Assembly (NCBI GenBank): GCA_002101905.1
Contig: LQPU01000049.1
Span: 1-64,000 of the forward strand
DNA from: Mycobacterium shimoidei
GTDB taxonomy: Bacteria; Actinomycetota; Actinomycetes; Mycobacteriales; Mycobacteriaceae
DNA length: 64,000 nucleotides
Reading direction: 5' to 3'
The position numbers were made by a program, and so were the translations under genes. Shown one piece after another: positions 34,801 through 42,805 of this stretch (its first letter is position 1; each line of letters starts with the position of its first letter). Under the pieces are notes generated by a model. It did no database searches. It saw only the letters and a list, made by a program, of their open reading frames with translations, and was not told where the DNA came from.

Positions 34801-35283
34801 CGCCACCGCGACACCCGAGCGCGCCAGCGTGTCGGCGTAGGCGGCCAGCTGCAACAGCGCGGTGACCTTGGCCGAGCGGGCCAGCTTGGTGTCGGTGACG
34901 CGGTAATGCGCGCCGTCGCGCACCAGAAAATCGGCAAACCCGACGAAGCGGCCGTCGAACATCGCCGCCTGATACACCACCGGCGCGTCGGCGGCGATGG
35001 CCCGCCGGGTGGCATCGGCCGCGGCACTCAGCCCGGCGATGGTGTATGCGGGACGGCCGACGACGGCAACGGCATCGCCGAATTCGTCGCGATACCGGTC
35101 GAGTTGGCGCTGTTCATGCTCGTCACCGAGTTCGGCGGTGCGGGCCAGCAGCTCGTCCTCGACGGCCACCGCCGGACCGCGGCCAAGCTTGGCGTCGAAT
35201 GCGCGCAGCAGCGCGTATTCGCATCGGGACGCTGCCGCAAGGTCCGAGGCGCTGTAGACGACGTTGTCGTCGATGACGAACAC
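31879..35283 (-). CDS. RecB-like nuclease / UPF1-type helicase fusion (Rv1251c-like, TM0106 family)
   Basis: Product of 1134 residues. The N-terminal part (about 1-240) is a TM0106-type RecB nuclease with the Cys set CEYALL ... CFRCPLC that suggests an Fe-S cluster, and the active-site VTDTKLAR. An RNase H-like segment follows (FFDFEGDPMW near residue 315). The C-terminal third is a superfamily 1 helicase: Walker A GPPGTGKTY, VIDEAGQF, LLGDPQQLPQV, DRTYRMHP, VGTVDKFQG and NVAVSRAQ. GTG 35283 is chosen because TACAGT ends 6 nt upstream. The longer in-frame extension to 35367 reads through a DNA palindrome and is unlikely to be coding. Role in DNA or RNA processing is inferred. Confidence 0.88.
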   Translation of the reverse strand: MFVIDDNVVYSASDLAAASRCEYALLRAFDAKLGRGPAVAVEDELLARTAELGDEHEQRQLDRYRDEFGDAVAVVGRPAYTIAGLSAAADATRRAIAADAPVVYQAAMFDGRFVGFADFLVRDGAHYRVTDTKLARSAKVTALLQLAAYADTLARSGVAVAPEAELMLGDGTVLRYRVDELIPVYRAQRSRVQRLLDEHYAAEQPVSWEDERVGACFRCPLCQEQVRATDDLLLVAGMRVSQRAKLLDAGISTVAELADHAGPIPDLAPRVLAKLTAQAKLQVTERRTGTPQFEIADAQPLAVLPNPDDGDLFFDFEGDPMWTADGSQWGLEYLFGVLEARGAFRPLWAHNLAEERKALTDFLAMVARRRKRYPGMHIYHYGAYEKTALLRLAGRHGVGEDEVDELLRSGILVDLYPLVRKSIRVGAESFGLKALEPLFMGRERAGDVTTAADSITQYARFCALRSDGRHDDAAMALKEIEEYNHHDCRSTRALRDWLLMRAFEASITPIGAQPVSDGGSVEPADSLAATLAEFAGDSAVDDRTPEQTAVALMAAARGYHRREDKPFWWAHFDRLNYPVEEWSDDTDVFLVEDASVTTDWNQPPRARKQQRRVRLAGTLARGELKSSVFALYEPPAPPGLTDHPDRRAAGHADVIEADDFTVPTEVVILERTAKDGSTFHQLPFALTPGPPIGTAKLQEAIEVTAAEVAAGLPQLPRSAIFDILSRRAPRTRTGASLPRHPDTAAAITEAVLDLDSSYVAVHGPPGTGKTYTAARVITRLVAEHGWRIGVVAQSHAVVENLLDCAVSVGIDPQRVAKKPYDRADPAWQHISENDYAAFITGSDGCVIGGTAWDFANDNRVPRGSLDLLVIDEAGQFCLANTIAVAPASRNLLLLGDPQQLPQVSQGTHPEPVDVSALGWLVDGRRTLPAERGYFLDRTYRMHPALCEPVSRLCYEGRLHSHVERTTARRLDGYEPGVHALAVDHEGNSTESPEEAEAIVTEIARLLGSAWTDEHGSRPLQVSDVLVLAPYNAQVVLLRERLAATGLGGVRVGTVDKFQGAQAPIVFVSMTASSVEDIPRGIPFLLNRNRLNVAVSRAQYATVIVHAETLTDYLPGTPTALVDLGAFMSLISRFD

Positions 35284-35289
35284 AGCGCC

Positions 35290-35295
35290 ACTGTA
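35290..35295 (-). promoter_or_regulatory. -10 box for a leaderless nuclease-helicase transcript
   Basis: TACAGT on the minus strand ends 6 nt before GTG 35283. No Shine-Dalgarno is seen. This supports the short start. Confidence 0.45.
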
Positions 35296-35318
35296 AGTCA
35301 GCCATCCGACACCCCGGT

Positions 35319-35384
35319 GCCGCGAGCGGGCGCAAATGTACGCCCGCAGCGGCGTGTCGACGTACAAACACGCCCGCTCGCGGC
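35319..35384. repeat. Long interrupted palindrome (14-bp arms, 38-bp spacer)
   Basis: Left arm GCCGCGAGCGGGCG (35319-35332) and right arm CGCCCGCTCGCGGC (35371-35384) are perfect complements. Inside, TGTACG and CGTACA form a nested inverted repeat. It lies between lprE and the nuclease-helicase gene. The layout resembles the element at 63385-63447, suggesting a dispersed palindromic family. RNA from either strand could form a cruciform-like hairpin. Confidence 0.75.
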
Positions 35385-35400
35385 AGAGGGGTGGGCGGGC

Positions 35401-35961
35401 TTAGCCGGGGGTGTTTCCGATCAGCTCCACCCCGTTGCCGTTCCAGTGGAACTTCACCACGCTGGTCAACCCGGTGATCCCGCCGGAGTAGGTCAGGGCC
35501 ACCGTGTCACCGGTGGACTGCGACGTGTCCACGCCGGTGAACCCGTACGTGTCGGGCACCCCTTGCGGAATGTACTTGCCGAGATGGAACATCACCGCCC
35601 TGGTGTTGGCGTTCTCGGCGTTGGTGTTGGCCTTGACGATCACCGCCGACAGCTGGGCGCACTCGCTGTAATTGCCCGCCACTGGCTCGGTGTTCCAGGG
35701 TTGGTGGCTGCGCGGATCGCGGGGCAGCTCGGAAACCGCCCGGGCGATCGCGGGATTGGCGAGATCGATTGCGCACGGGTCGGCCGGCGCGGCGCCACCG
35801 GACGGCGTCAGGACCGCCGGCGGGGGAGCTGGCCTGCCGGGGGCTGTGCTCTGATGCGGTGTGCTGGCCTCCGGCGTCTTGGCGACGGTCGAATCGCCTG
35901 ATCCGCAGCCGGTCAGGGTGGCCGTGGTCACCACGACGGCACCCGTCAACCCCTTCCACAC
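35401..35961 (-). CDS. lprE: Lipoprotein LprE
   Basis: Lipoprotein of 186 residues from GTG 35961. The signal peptide is short (MWKGLTGAVVVTTATLTGC) with the lipobox LTGC and Cys at residue 19. A Pro/Ala/Ser-rich linker (about residues 25-60) precedes a globular domain very similar to M. tuberculosis LprE (NTEPVAGNYSECAQLSAVI; RAVMFHLGKYIPQGVPDTYG). TACGGT ends 8 nt before GTG 35961, compatible with a leaderless start. GTG at 36006 would give 201 residues, nearer the annotated M. tuberculosis length of 202, and is the main alternative. Divergent from deaD. Exact function not established. Confidence 0.85.
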   Translation of the reverse strand: MWKGLTGAVVVTTATLTGCGSGDSTVAKTPEASTPHQSTAPGRPAPPPAVLTPSGGAAPADPCAIDLANPAIARAVSELPRDPRSHQPWNTEPVAGNYSECAQLSAVIVKANTNAENANTRAVMFHLGKYIPQGVPDTYGFTGVDTSQSTGDTVALTYSGGITGLTSVVKFHWNGNGVELIGNTPG

Positions 35962-36039
35962 AACGCAGCACCGTACCGGCAGCCGGCCTGCGAGTGTGGC
36001 AGGCACGGCTGTACACCCGGATCGTTGCAGTACGAGCAC

Positions 36040-36045
36040 TAGACT
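36040..36045 (+). promoter_or_regulatory. -10 box upstream of deaD
   Basis: TAGACT ends 9 nt before the deaD ATG, with no Shine-Dalgarno in between, so transcription probably starts within a few bases of the start codon. No good -35 is seen. Confidence 0.4.
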
Positions 36046-36054
36046 CGTTGGGCA

Positions 36055-37722
36055 ATGGCCTCCCAAGACGACGCGACTCCCTCCTTCGCCGACCTGCAGA
36101 TCCACCCCTCGGTGCTGCAGGCCGTCGTCGACGTCGGTTACGAGTCGCCGTCGGCCATCCAGGCGGCGACCATTCCGGCGTTGATGGCCGGGTCCGACGT
36201 GGTGGGGTTGGCACAGACCGGCACCGGTAAGACGGCCGCATTCGCGATTCCGATTCTGTCCAAGATCGATACCGGTAGCAAAGCGACGCAAGCACTGGTG
36301 TTGGCGCCCACCCGTGAACTTGCCCTACAGGTCGCTGAGGCGTTCAGCCGCTACGGTGCGCACCTGCCGCAGATCAACGTGTTGCCGATCTACGGGGGAT
36401 CCTCGTATGCCGTGCAACTGTCGGGGCTCAAACGCGGAGCGCAAGTCGTCGTCGGGACCCCCGGCCGGATCATCGATCACCTCGAACGCGGGACACTGGA
36501 TCTGTCGCACCTCGACTACCTGGTGCTCGACGAGGCCGACGAAATGCTGCAGATGGGCTTCGCCGAAGACGTCGAGCGAATCTTGGCCGACACCCCCGAA
36601 TACAAGCAGGTTGCCCTATTCTCGGCGACGATGCCGCCGGCGATCCGCAAGCTGACGGCCAAATACCTGCATGAGCCGCTCGAGGTCTCCATCGACACCA
36701 AAACCAAGACGGCTGCCAACATTTCGCAGCGCTACATCCAAGTTGCCGGCCCGCGCAAGATGGATGCGCTGACCCGGATCCTGGAGGTAGAGCCGTTCGA
36801 AGCGATGATCATCTTCGTCCGCACCAAGCAGGCCACCGAGGAAGTCGCCGAAAGGCTGCGTGCGCGAGGGTTTTCCGCGGCGGCCATCAACGGCGACATT
36901 GCGCAGGCCCAACGTGAGCGGACCATCAGTGCGCTGCGTGACGGTGGGCTCGACATTCTGGTCGCCACTGATGTCGCCGCCCGCGGACTCGACGTCGACC
37001 GCATCTCGCATGTGCTCAACTACGACATCCCGCACGACACCGAGTCCTATGTGCACCGGATCGGACGCACCGGCAGGGCAGGACGATCGGGTGCCGCGCT
37101 GTTGTTCGTCTCACCACGCGAACGCCACCTGCTCAAGTCGATCGAGAAGGCAACCCGGCAAAAGCTCATCGAGGCGGAACTGCCCAGCGTGGAAGACGTC
37201 AACGCGCAGCGGGTGGCGAAGTTCGCCGACTCCATCACCGATGCGATCGGGTCTCCGGGAACCGAATTGTTTCGCAAACTGGTCGAGGACTACGAACGCG
37301 AGCACGACGTTCCGATGGCCGACATCGCGGCGGCCCTCGCGGTGCAGTCCCGCGACGGCGAGTCGTTTCTCATGCCGCCGGAGCCACCGCCCGACCGTCG
37401 CCCGCCAGAGCGCCGGGACCGGTCGGCCAAGCCCGCACGCGGACCAAAAGACGGGTTCGCCACCTACCGCATCGCTGTGGGCAAGCGGCACAAGGTCGGC
37501 CCGGGTGCGATCGTCGGCGCCATCGCCAACGAGGGTGGCCTGCACCGCAGCGATTTCGGACATATTTCGATCGGCCCGAACTACTCATTAGTGGAGTTGC
37601 CGGCCAAATTGCCCCGTGCTGCGCTCAAAGCGCTTGAGCGCACCCGTATTTCGGGCGTTCTGATCAATCTGCGACCGGATCGTCGAGACGGCGCCAAACC
37701 GCGGCGGAAAAACGCCGGATGA
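36055..37722 (+). CDS. deaD: DEAD-box ATP-dependent RNA helicase DeaD (CsdA-type)
   Basis: Product of 555 residues, similar throughout to M. tuberculosis Rv1253 (563). Motifs in order: Q-motif region GYESPSAIQAATIP, Walker A AQTGTGKT (about residues 50-57), PTRELALQ, TPGRIIDHL, DEAD near residue 160, SAT, IIFVRTKQ, ATDVAARGLD and HRIGRTGRAGR. The C-terminal part has a disordered basic stretch and a DbpA-type RNA-binding domain (GPGAIVGAIANEGGLHRSDFG). It unwinds structured RNA, often in cold adaptation and ribosome assembly. Its stop overlaps the next gene's start (ATGA). Confidence 0.95.
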   Translation: MASQDDATPSFADLQIHPSVLQAVVDVGYESPSAIQAATIPALMAGSDVVGLAQTGTGKTAAFAIPILSKIDTGSKATQALVLAPTRELALQVAEAFSRYGAHLPQINVLPIYGGSSYAVQLSGLKRGAQVVVGTPGRIIDHLERGTLDLSHLDYLVLDEADEMLQMGFAEDVERILADTPEYKQVALFSATMPPAIRKLTAKYLHEPLEVSIDTKTKTAANISQRYIQVAGPRKMDALTRILEVEPFEAMIIFVRTKQATEEVAERLRARGFSAAAINGDIAQAQRERTISALRDGGLDILVATDVAARGLDVDRISHVLNYDIPHDTESYVHRIGRTGRAGRSGAALLFVSPRERHLLKSIEKATRQKLIEAELPSVEDVNAQRVAKFADSITDAIGSPGTELFRKLVEDYEREHDVPMADIAAALAVQSRDGESFLMPPEPPPDRRPPERRDRSAKPARGPKDGFATYRIAVGKRHKVGPGAIVGAIANEGGLHRSDFGHISIGPNYSLVELPAKLPRAALKALERTRISGVLINLRPDRRDGAKPRRKNAG

Positions 37723-38858
37723 CCGTCTCGGACGCCCAGGAAGCCCAGGGGGGACTCGAGCAAGTTGCTGGGCCGGACCGCGTTGCGTCGCTGACCGGTA
37801 TCCGCGCGGTCGCCGCATTACTCGTGGTGGGCACACACGCGGCATACACAACCGGCAAATATCCGCACGGGTACGCCGGGCTGCTCGGCTCACGGATGGA
37901 GATCGGGGTGCCGATCTTCTTTGTGCTGTCGGGCTTCTTGTTGTTCCGGCCATGGGTGCAGGCGATCGCGGCCGACGGCCCGGCGCCGTCGGTGCGTCGC
38001 TATGCGTGGCACCGGGTCCGGCGCATCATGCCGGCCTACGTCGTCACGGTGCTGGCCGCTTACCTGGTCTATCAGTTCCGGACCGCCGGCCCGAATCCTG
38101 GCCACAACTGGATTGGCTTGGTGCGCAACCTCACGTTGACGCAGATTTACACCGGCAACTACCTGGGCTCGTATCTGCATCAGGGACTCACCCAAATGTG
38201 GAGCCTGGCGGTGGAAGCCGCGTTCTACGTAGTTTTGCCGGTGTTGGCCTACCTGCTGCTGGTGAGGGTGTGCAAGCGGCGGTGGCAACCCGTTCGGTTG
38301 TTGACCGCTTTGGCGTTGCTGTCCTTGATTACCCCGGCGTGGCTGGTCTTGGTGCATTCTGTCACCTCCGTGCCCAACGGCGCTCGGCTGTGGCTGCCCA
38401 CCTACTTGGCGTGGTTCCTGGCCGGGATGGCGCTGGCGGTGCTGCAGGCGATGGGCGTGCGCTGTTATGCGTTCGTCGCGATACCGTTGGCGCTGATCAG
38501 CTATCTGATCGCCGCTACCCCTATCGCCGGCGCACCGACCACGTCACCGCAGGGACTGGCGGAAGCGCTGGTCAAGTCCGGCTTTTACGCGGCCATCGCC
38601 GCGCTGGCGGTGGCGCCGCTGGCGCTAGGCAACCGCGGTTGGTACAGCAGAGTGCTGGCAAGCCGACCGATGGTGTGGTTGGGCGAGATCTCCTACGAGA
38701 TCTTCCTGATCCATTTGGTCACAATGGAGATCGCGATGGTCGAGGTGGTGCGATACCCGGTCTACACCGGCTCGATGCTGAACCTGTTCGTCGCGACGCT
38801 GGTGATCACCATCCCGCTGGCGTGGCTGCTGCACCGCTTCACTCGGGTGCGCGGCTGA
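37719..38858 (+). CDS. Membrane acyltransferase, OafA/YrhL family (Rv1254-like)
   Basis: Acyltransferase-3 protein of 379 residues with about ten membrane helices. It begins with the family signature RVASLTGIRAVAALLVVGTHAAY (catalytic His near residue 41), followed by GVPIFFVLSGFLLFRPW and RRYAWHRVRRIMPAYVV. Such enzymes O-acylate cell-envelope glycans or lipids from the membrane. It overlaps the deaD stop by 4 bp, so it is in the deaD operon. Its last 20 bp overlap the convergent TetR gene. Acceptor unknown. Confidence 0.88.
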   Translation: MTVSDAQEAQGGLEQVAGPDRVASLTGIRAVAALLVVGTHAAYTTGKYPHGYAGLLGSRMEIGVPIFFVLSGFLLFRPWVQAIAADGPAPSVRRYAWHRVRRIMPAYVVTVLAAYLVYQFRTAGPNPGHNWIGLVRNLTLTQIYTGNYLGSYLHQGLTQMWSLAVEAAFYVVLPVLAYLLLVRVCKRRWQPVRLLTALALLSLITPAWLVLVHSVTSVPNGARLWLPTYLAWFLAGMALAVLQAMGVRCYAFVAIPLALISYLIAATPIAGAPTTSPQGLAEALVKSGFYAAIAALAVAPLALGNRGWYSRVLASRPMVWLGEISYEIFLIHLVTMEIAMVEVVRYPVYTGSMLNLFVATLVITIPLAWLLHRFTRVRG

Positions 38859-39426
38859 GCCGGCCGGTGATGACCGGCACCACGAATTCTTCGATCATCC
38901 TCTGCTCGTCGGTGTCGTCGTGCCCGGGGAAGATCAGCAGTGAGGTGATCACGCGGACCAACCAGCGGGCGCGTCGTTCGACCAAGGCCGGATCGTCGTT
39001 ACCCAGCTGATTGACGAACGCGGCCGCCAGTTTCGTGATCACTTCGGACCGCTCGGCCATCTCCGCCCCCAGCGGCGGGCGAGTGGCAGCGAACCAGGAT
39101 GACAGCGGCGGACTTTCGCGCACCAGACGCAGCGTGGTGATGACACCGGCGACAAGTCTCTCCCGCGGATCGTGGATGCCGCGGATCTTCTCGGTGATCA
39201 CGTCGTGGAGCCGGTAGGTTTCGCGGTGTACATAGGCGGTGTGCAGCGCGTCGCGGTTCTCGAAGTATCGGTATAGCGTCGCGCGGGAACATCCGGCGGC
39301 GCGGGCGATTTCATTCATCCCCACTGACGTCGGGTCGTTGGCGGTAAACAGCTGCTCGGCAGCGTCGAGAATCCGGTCGGCGGCGACCTCGGTGCGACGG
39401 GCCGCCAGCCAGTCGCTGCCGGCCAT
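38839..39426 (-). CDS. TetR-family regulator beside cyp130 (Rv1255c-like)
   Basis: Product of 195 residues. The HTH is at about residues 18-62 (RILDAAEQLFTANDPTSVGMNEIARAAGCSRATLYRYFENRD). A helical ligand domain follows, with WFAATRPPLGAEMAERSEVI in the middle. It starts at the cyp130 stop with a 1-bp overlap (TGATG), so it is co-transcribed with cyp130 and is its probable regulator. It is a classic SRATLYRYF recognition helix, unlike the SGSQxAHYF type of the TetR pair at 20.4-21.9 kb. Its 3' end overlaps the acyltransferase gene by 20 bp. Confidence 0.88.
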   Translation of the reverse strand: MAGSDWLAARRTEVAADRILDAAEQLFTANDPTSVGMNEIARAAGCSRATLYRYFENRDALHTAYVHRETYRLHDVITEKIRGIHDPRERLVAGVITTLRLVRESPPLSSWFAATRPPLGAEMAERSEVITKLAAAFVNQLGNDDPALVERRARWLVRVITSLLIFPGHDDTDEQRMIEEFVVPVITGRLSRAPE

Positions 39427-40649
39427 CAGGACAGCACCCGGAACGGGACCGACAGCGGACGTCGCACGTAGTTACCCCCCGCCCACACGATGCCGGCCAC
39501 ATCGACTTCGAAATCCGGGCAGCGCGACAGCAATTCGGTCAGTGCGACTCGCGACTGCATCCGTGCCGCAGCCGCGCCCAGGCAGTGGTGTGCGCCGTGG
39601 CTGAACGTCAGGATGTTGCGCGGACACCGACGCACGTCGAGCTCACCGGCGTCGGGGCCGTATTGGCGTTCGTCGCGGTTGCCCGATCCGTAAAGCAGCA
39701 GCACCTTGCGTCCCGCCGGCACGGTGGTGTCGCCGATCGTCACGTCACGAGTGGCGGTGCGCGCCAAGCCTTGCACCGGAGAGGTCAACCGCAGCAGCTC
39801 ATCGACCGCGTCGGGAATCAAATCGGGGTTGTCGACCAGAAGCCGGCGCTGATCGGGGCGCTCATGGAGTAGTTGCATTGAGCCGCCCAGCATCCCGGTG
39901 GTGGTGTCATTGCCGCCGGTGACCATCGTGAAGGTGAATGCCAGCACCGACAGCATGCCGGCGACGTCGCCGTCCGCGCCGACCCCGGCGGCTACCAGGT
40001 GCGAGATCGTGTCGTCTTCGGGCTCGTGGCGGCGCCGCTCGATCAAGCCGGTGAAGTAGGTCATCATCGAGGTGACCGCGTCGCCGGCGCTGGCGATGCC
40101 GTTGACTTCAGTGTTGGCCGCGACGATGGCCTCCGTCCAGCCGTCGAACTGGGTCCGGTCTTCTTCCGGGACACCCAGGTAATGCGCGACGACCATCGAC
40201 GGAAGCGGCTTGAACAGCTCCGTGACGATGTCACCGCCGCCGTTGGCGCGCAGCCGCTCGATGCGCTCCACGACGAACTCGCGCACTTTGGGCTCTACCG
40301 CCTCGACTTGTCGCGGCGTGAAACCGCGCGACACCAGCTTGCGAAACTCGGTGTGCACGGGCGGATCCTGCATCACCATCGGTGGATTATCTTGCAATCC
40401 AATGAGTTCGAGTTCATGGTAGTTGACCGTCAGTCCCTGCGCCGACGAGAAGGTTTCGTGGTCGCGTGCCGCCGCCCAGATGTCGGCATGCCGGGACAGG
40501 ACGTAGTAGTCGTGGTCGGGCCTGTCCGTGGGGACGACGTGATGCACCGGGTCGTGATCGCGCAGCGCTTTGTACATCGCCCACGGGGCGGGCCAGGTGT
40601 CGGCTGTGCAGAGCTCGAAGCGCGCTTTGTGAGACATCGTCGTCGTCAT
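39426..40649 (-). CDS. cyp130: Cytochrome P450 CYP130
   Basis: Heme monooxygenase of 407 residues, collinear with M. tuberculosis CYP130 (405). The I-helix oxygen-binding segment is VTGGNDTTTGMLGG near residue 240. The ExxR Glu/Arg pair is in the region DELLRLTSPVQGLAR. The heme-ligand loop is FSHGAHHCLGAAAARM with Cys near residue 354. ATG 40649 is preceded at 6 nt by the -10 region of a promoter and has no Shine-Dalgarno. Electron donors are not encoded nearby. The physiological substrate is unknown; N-demethylation of amine compounds has been reported for the M. tuberculosis enzyme. Confidence 0.95.
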   Translation of the reverse strand: MTTTMSHKARFELCTADTWPAPWAMYKALRDHDPVHHVVPTDRPDHDYYVLSRHADIWAAARDHETFSSAQGLTVNYHELELIGLQDNPPMVMQDPPVHTEFRKLVSRGFTPRQVEAVEPKVREFVVERIERLRANGGGDIVTELFKPLPSMVVAHYLGVPEEDRTQFDGWTEAIVAANTEVNGIASAGDAVTSMMTYFTGLIERRRHEPEDDTISHLVAAGVGADGDVAGMLSVLAFTFTMVTGGNDTTTGMLGGSMQLLHERPDQRRLLVDNPDLIPDAVDELLRLTSPVQGLARTATRDVTIGDTTVPAGRKVLLLYGSGNRDERQYGPDAGELDVRRCPRNILTFSHGAHHCLGAAAARMQSRVALTELLSRCPDFEVDVAGIVWAGGNYVRRPLSVPFRVLS

Positions 40650-40654
40650 GTCTT

Positions 40655-40684
40655 ATTCGTACGACAATCGCCGACTGGTGTCAA
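40655..40684 (-). promoter_or_regulatory. Strong sigma-A-like promoter of cyp130-tetR with overlapping palindrome
   Basis: On the minus strand TTGACA (40684-40679) is followed after 17 bp by TACGAA(T) (40661-40655), with the ATG 6 nt later. This is the best -35/-10 pair I saw in the window and predicts a leaderless mRNA. The self-complementary TCGTACGA (40657-40664) overlaps the -10 and is a candidate site for the downstream TetR. Confidence 0.6.
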
Positions 40685-40695
40685 GGAGCGATGGA

Positions 40696-42063
40696 TCAGA
40701 TTCCCGCGCCGGGGTTGAGGATGCCGTGCGGATCCAGCGCATCCTTGATGCGACGATTGAGCGCCATCGCCTCGGGACCGAGATACCCGGCCAGCCAGGG
40801 GCGCTTCAACCGGCCCACGCCATGTTCGCCGGTGATGGTGCCGCCCAGGCCGGTGGCAAGGTCCATGATCTCGCCGTAGGCGACCTGCGCGTGCTCGGCC
40901 ATCGCCGCGTCGGCGGGGTCGTAGACGATCAGCGGATGGGTGTTGCCGTCGCCGGCGTGTGCGATCACCGAGATCATCAACTCGCGGTCGGCGGCGATAC
41001 GGGCTATGCCGCTCACCAGGTCGGCCAGCGCGGGCAGCGGCACGCCGACGTCTTCGAGCAACAGCGGGCCCTTGGCCTCCACGGCGGGAATCGCGAACCG
41101 GCGGGCGGCGACAAACGCCTCGCCTTCCTCGGGGTCGGCAGTCGAAAACACTTCAGTGGCACCGTGTTCGGTGAAGACTGCGGCGATGAATTCGGCGTCC
41201 TCAGCGCCCGCCTGCCCCCGTTCGTCGGAGGCGGCCAACAGCAGGGCGGCGGCACCACGGTCCAGGCCCATCCGCAGCTTGTCCTCGACCGCGTTGATCG
41301 CCACCGAATCCATGAACTCGAGCATCGCCGGGCGCAGCCGACTGGTCACCGCCAGCACCGCCTTGGCGGCGGCCTCCACCGACGCGAAGTTGGCGACCAC
41401 CACAGACGACGGCTGCTGCGGGGGAACGAGCCGCAGCGTCACCTCGGTGATCACCCCGAGCGTGCCCTCGCTGCCGACGAACAACTTGGTCAGCGACAGC
41501 CCCGCGACGTCCTTGAGCCGCGGGCCGCCCAGCCGCACCGCCGTGCCGTCGGCCAGCACCACCTGGACACCGAGCACATAGTCAGTGGTGACGCCGTACT
41601 TGACGCAGCACAGCCCGCCGGCGTTGGTGGCGACGTTGCCGCCAATGCTGCAGATCTCATAGGACGACGGGTCCGGCGGGTACCACAGCCCGTATTCGGC
41701 GACGGTCTTTTTGACTTCGGCATTGAGCAATCCGGGCTGGCAGACCGCCGTGCGGGTGACCGGGTCGACGACGATGTCGCGCATCTTCTCGGTCGACAAC
41801 ACGATGCCGTCGTCGACCGCGGTGGCCCCGCCGGACAGGCCACTACCGGCGCCACGCGTCACCACCGGCACCCGATTGGCGCTGGCCCACCGCATGACGG
41901 TCTGCACTTCCTCGGTGCGACGCGGCCGCACCACCGCGATCGGCTTTCCCGCAGACGGGTCGAGGGCGCGGTCTTGCCGGTAACCCTCGGTGACGGACGG
42001 GTCGGTGACCACCATGCCCTCGGGCAGCTGGCCGACCAGGCTGGCTAACACGTCCGCGTTCAC
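40696..42063 (-). CDS. FAD-linked oxidase, GlcD/D-lactate dehydrogenase type (Rv1257c-like)
   Basis: FAD-binding PCMH-type oxidoreductase of 455 residues, the same length as Rv1257c. The FAD-binding domain shows the motifs PVVTRGAGSGLSGGA and SIGGNVATNAGGLCCVKYG. The C-terminal cap ends in the family signature EHGVGRLKRPWL. Likely substrates are 2-hydroxy acids such as glycolate or D-lactate. GTG 42063 is chosen because TAGGAT (42076-42071) lies 7 nt upstream, a leaderless pattern, and because the length fits. The 3' end is 46 bp before cyp130 in the same direction. Confidence 0.9.
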   Translation of the reverse strand: MNADVLASLVGQLPEGMVVTDPSVTEGYRQDRALDPSAGKPIAVVRPRRTEEVQTVMRWASANRVPVVTRGAGSGLSGGATAVDDGIVLSTEKMRDIVVDPVTRTAVCQPGLLNAEVKKTVAEYGLWYPPDPSSYEICSIGGNVATNAGGLCCVKYGVTTDYVLGVQVVLADGTAVRLGGPRLKDVAGLSLTKLFVGSEGTLGVITEVTLRLVPPQQPSSVVVANFASVEAAAKAVLAVTSRLRPAMLEFMDSVAINAVEDKLRMGLDRGAAALLLAASDERGQAGAEDAEFIAAVFTEHGATEVFSTADPEEGEAFVAARRFAIPAVEAKGPLLLEDVGVPLPALADLVSGIARIAADRELMISVIAHAGDGNTHPLIVYDPADAAMAEHAQVAYGEIMDLATGLGGTITGEHGVGRLKRPWLAGYLGPEAMALNRRIKDALDPHGILNPGAGI

Positions 42064-42176
42064 GACCCTGATCCTACGGAGCCGAGACGCAGCGCAGCGT
42101 TTCACAACGGTGATTAGTGGCCCGGTGAGACAGCGACCGCGCTAAATTTGAGCGACGCAAGAAGGGTCGTCGCCCA

Positions 42177-42773
42177 GTGTTCGAACGAAGAAAACTCCGC
42201 AAAGTCGGTGCTCGCGCGTCCGCGGAGGTGATCACCGCCGAACAGTCGGCCATCTCCGTGTCGGTCGGAAACCCGAATTTGGTTGCCAACAACCAGGTTC
42301 GATGGAAGCTGCAATTGCGCGTCATGCCCGACAACGAACCGCCCTTCGAAGCCGGCGTGGCTGCGCTGTTCCCTCAGCTGAGCCGGCCGCGTCCCGGCCT
42401 ACGTCTGCGCGTGCTTTACGACCCGAAAAACCACAGCCGCGTCGAACTCGATCACGAACCGGTGGCAATAGCCGATACGGCCATCGACGCCATTACCGCG
42501 TCGCGTCCCGACCTGGCCGATGCCCATGTGATGGGGATGCCGATGACAGACGTGATCAGGGCGGCCATCGCCGATCCCGATGGCTTCCGGGCAGAGATGA
42601 TGCGGCGTGGCGCCCAGATGCAGGAACAGGCTCTGGCCGACGCAGCGGTCCTGCCAGCCGTTCCGGAGTCCGATCCCGTCGAGCGACTCGAGCGGCTGGG
42701 GGCGCTCAAGGATCGCGGAATGCTCACTGACGCAGAATTCGACCAGCAAAAACGCAAGATCCTCGGCGACTGA
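42177..42773 (+). CDS. SHOCT-domain protein
   Basis: Product of 198 residues. Residues about 15-95 form a beta-rich part (AISVSVGNPNLVANNQVRWKLQLRV). The C-terminal 30 residues are a SHOCT motif (RLERLGALKDRGMLTDAEFDQQKRKIL), an oligomerisation or binding element at the ends of many unrelated proteins. GTG 42177 has AAGGG about 10 nt upstream. M. tuberculosis carries the tap efflux pump gene near this point, of which no trace is seen here. Function unknown. Confidence 0.75.
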   Translation: MFERRKLRKVGARASAEVITAEQSAISVSVGNPNLVANNQVRWKLQLRVMPDNEPPFEAGVAALFPQLSRPRPGLRLRVLYDPKNHSRVELDHEPVAIADTAIDAITASRPDLADAHVMGMPMTDVIRAAIADPDGFRAEMMRRGAQMQEQALADAAVLPAVPESDPVERLERLGALKDRGMLTDAEFDQQKRKILGD

Positions 42774-42805
42774 GCCGACAGCGTCACGACCCAATTTCGG
42801 GGACC

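Noticed and set aside
35284..35367. N-terminal extension of the nuclease-helicase gene to 35367
   Set aside because: The added residues are a translation of the palindrome at 35319-35384, and a leaderless -10 lies just before GTG 35283.
34096..35901. 601-residue plus-strand open frame opposite the nuclease-helicase gene and lprE
   Set aside because: Antisense to genes with strong motifs, and it crosses the palindrome and intergenic region without any recognisable domain.
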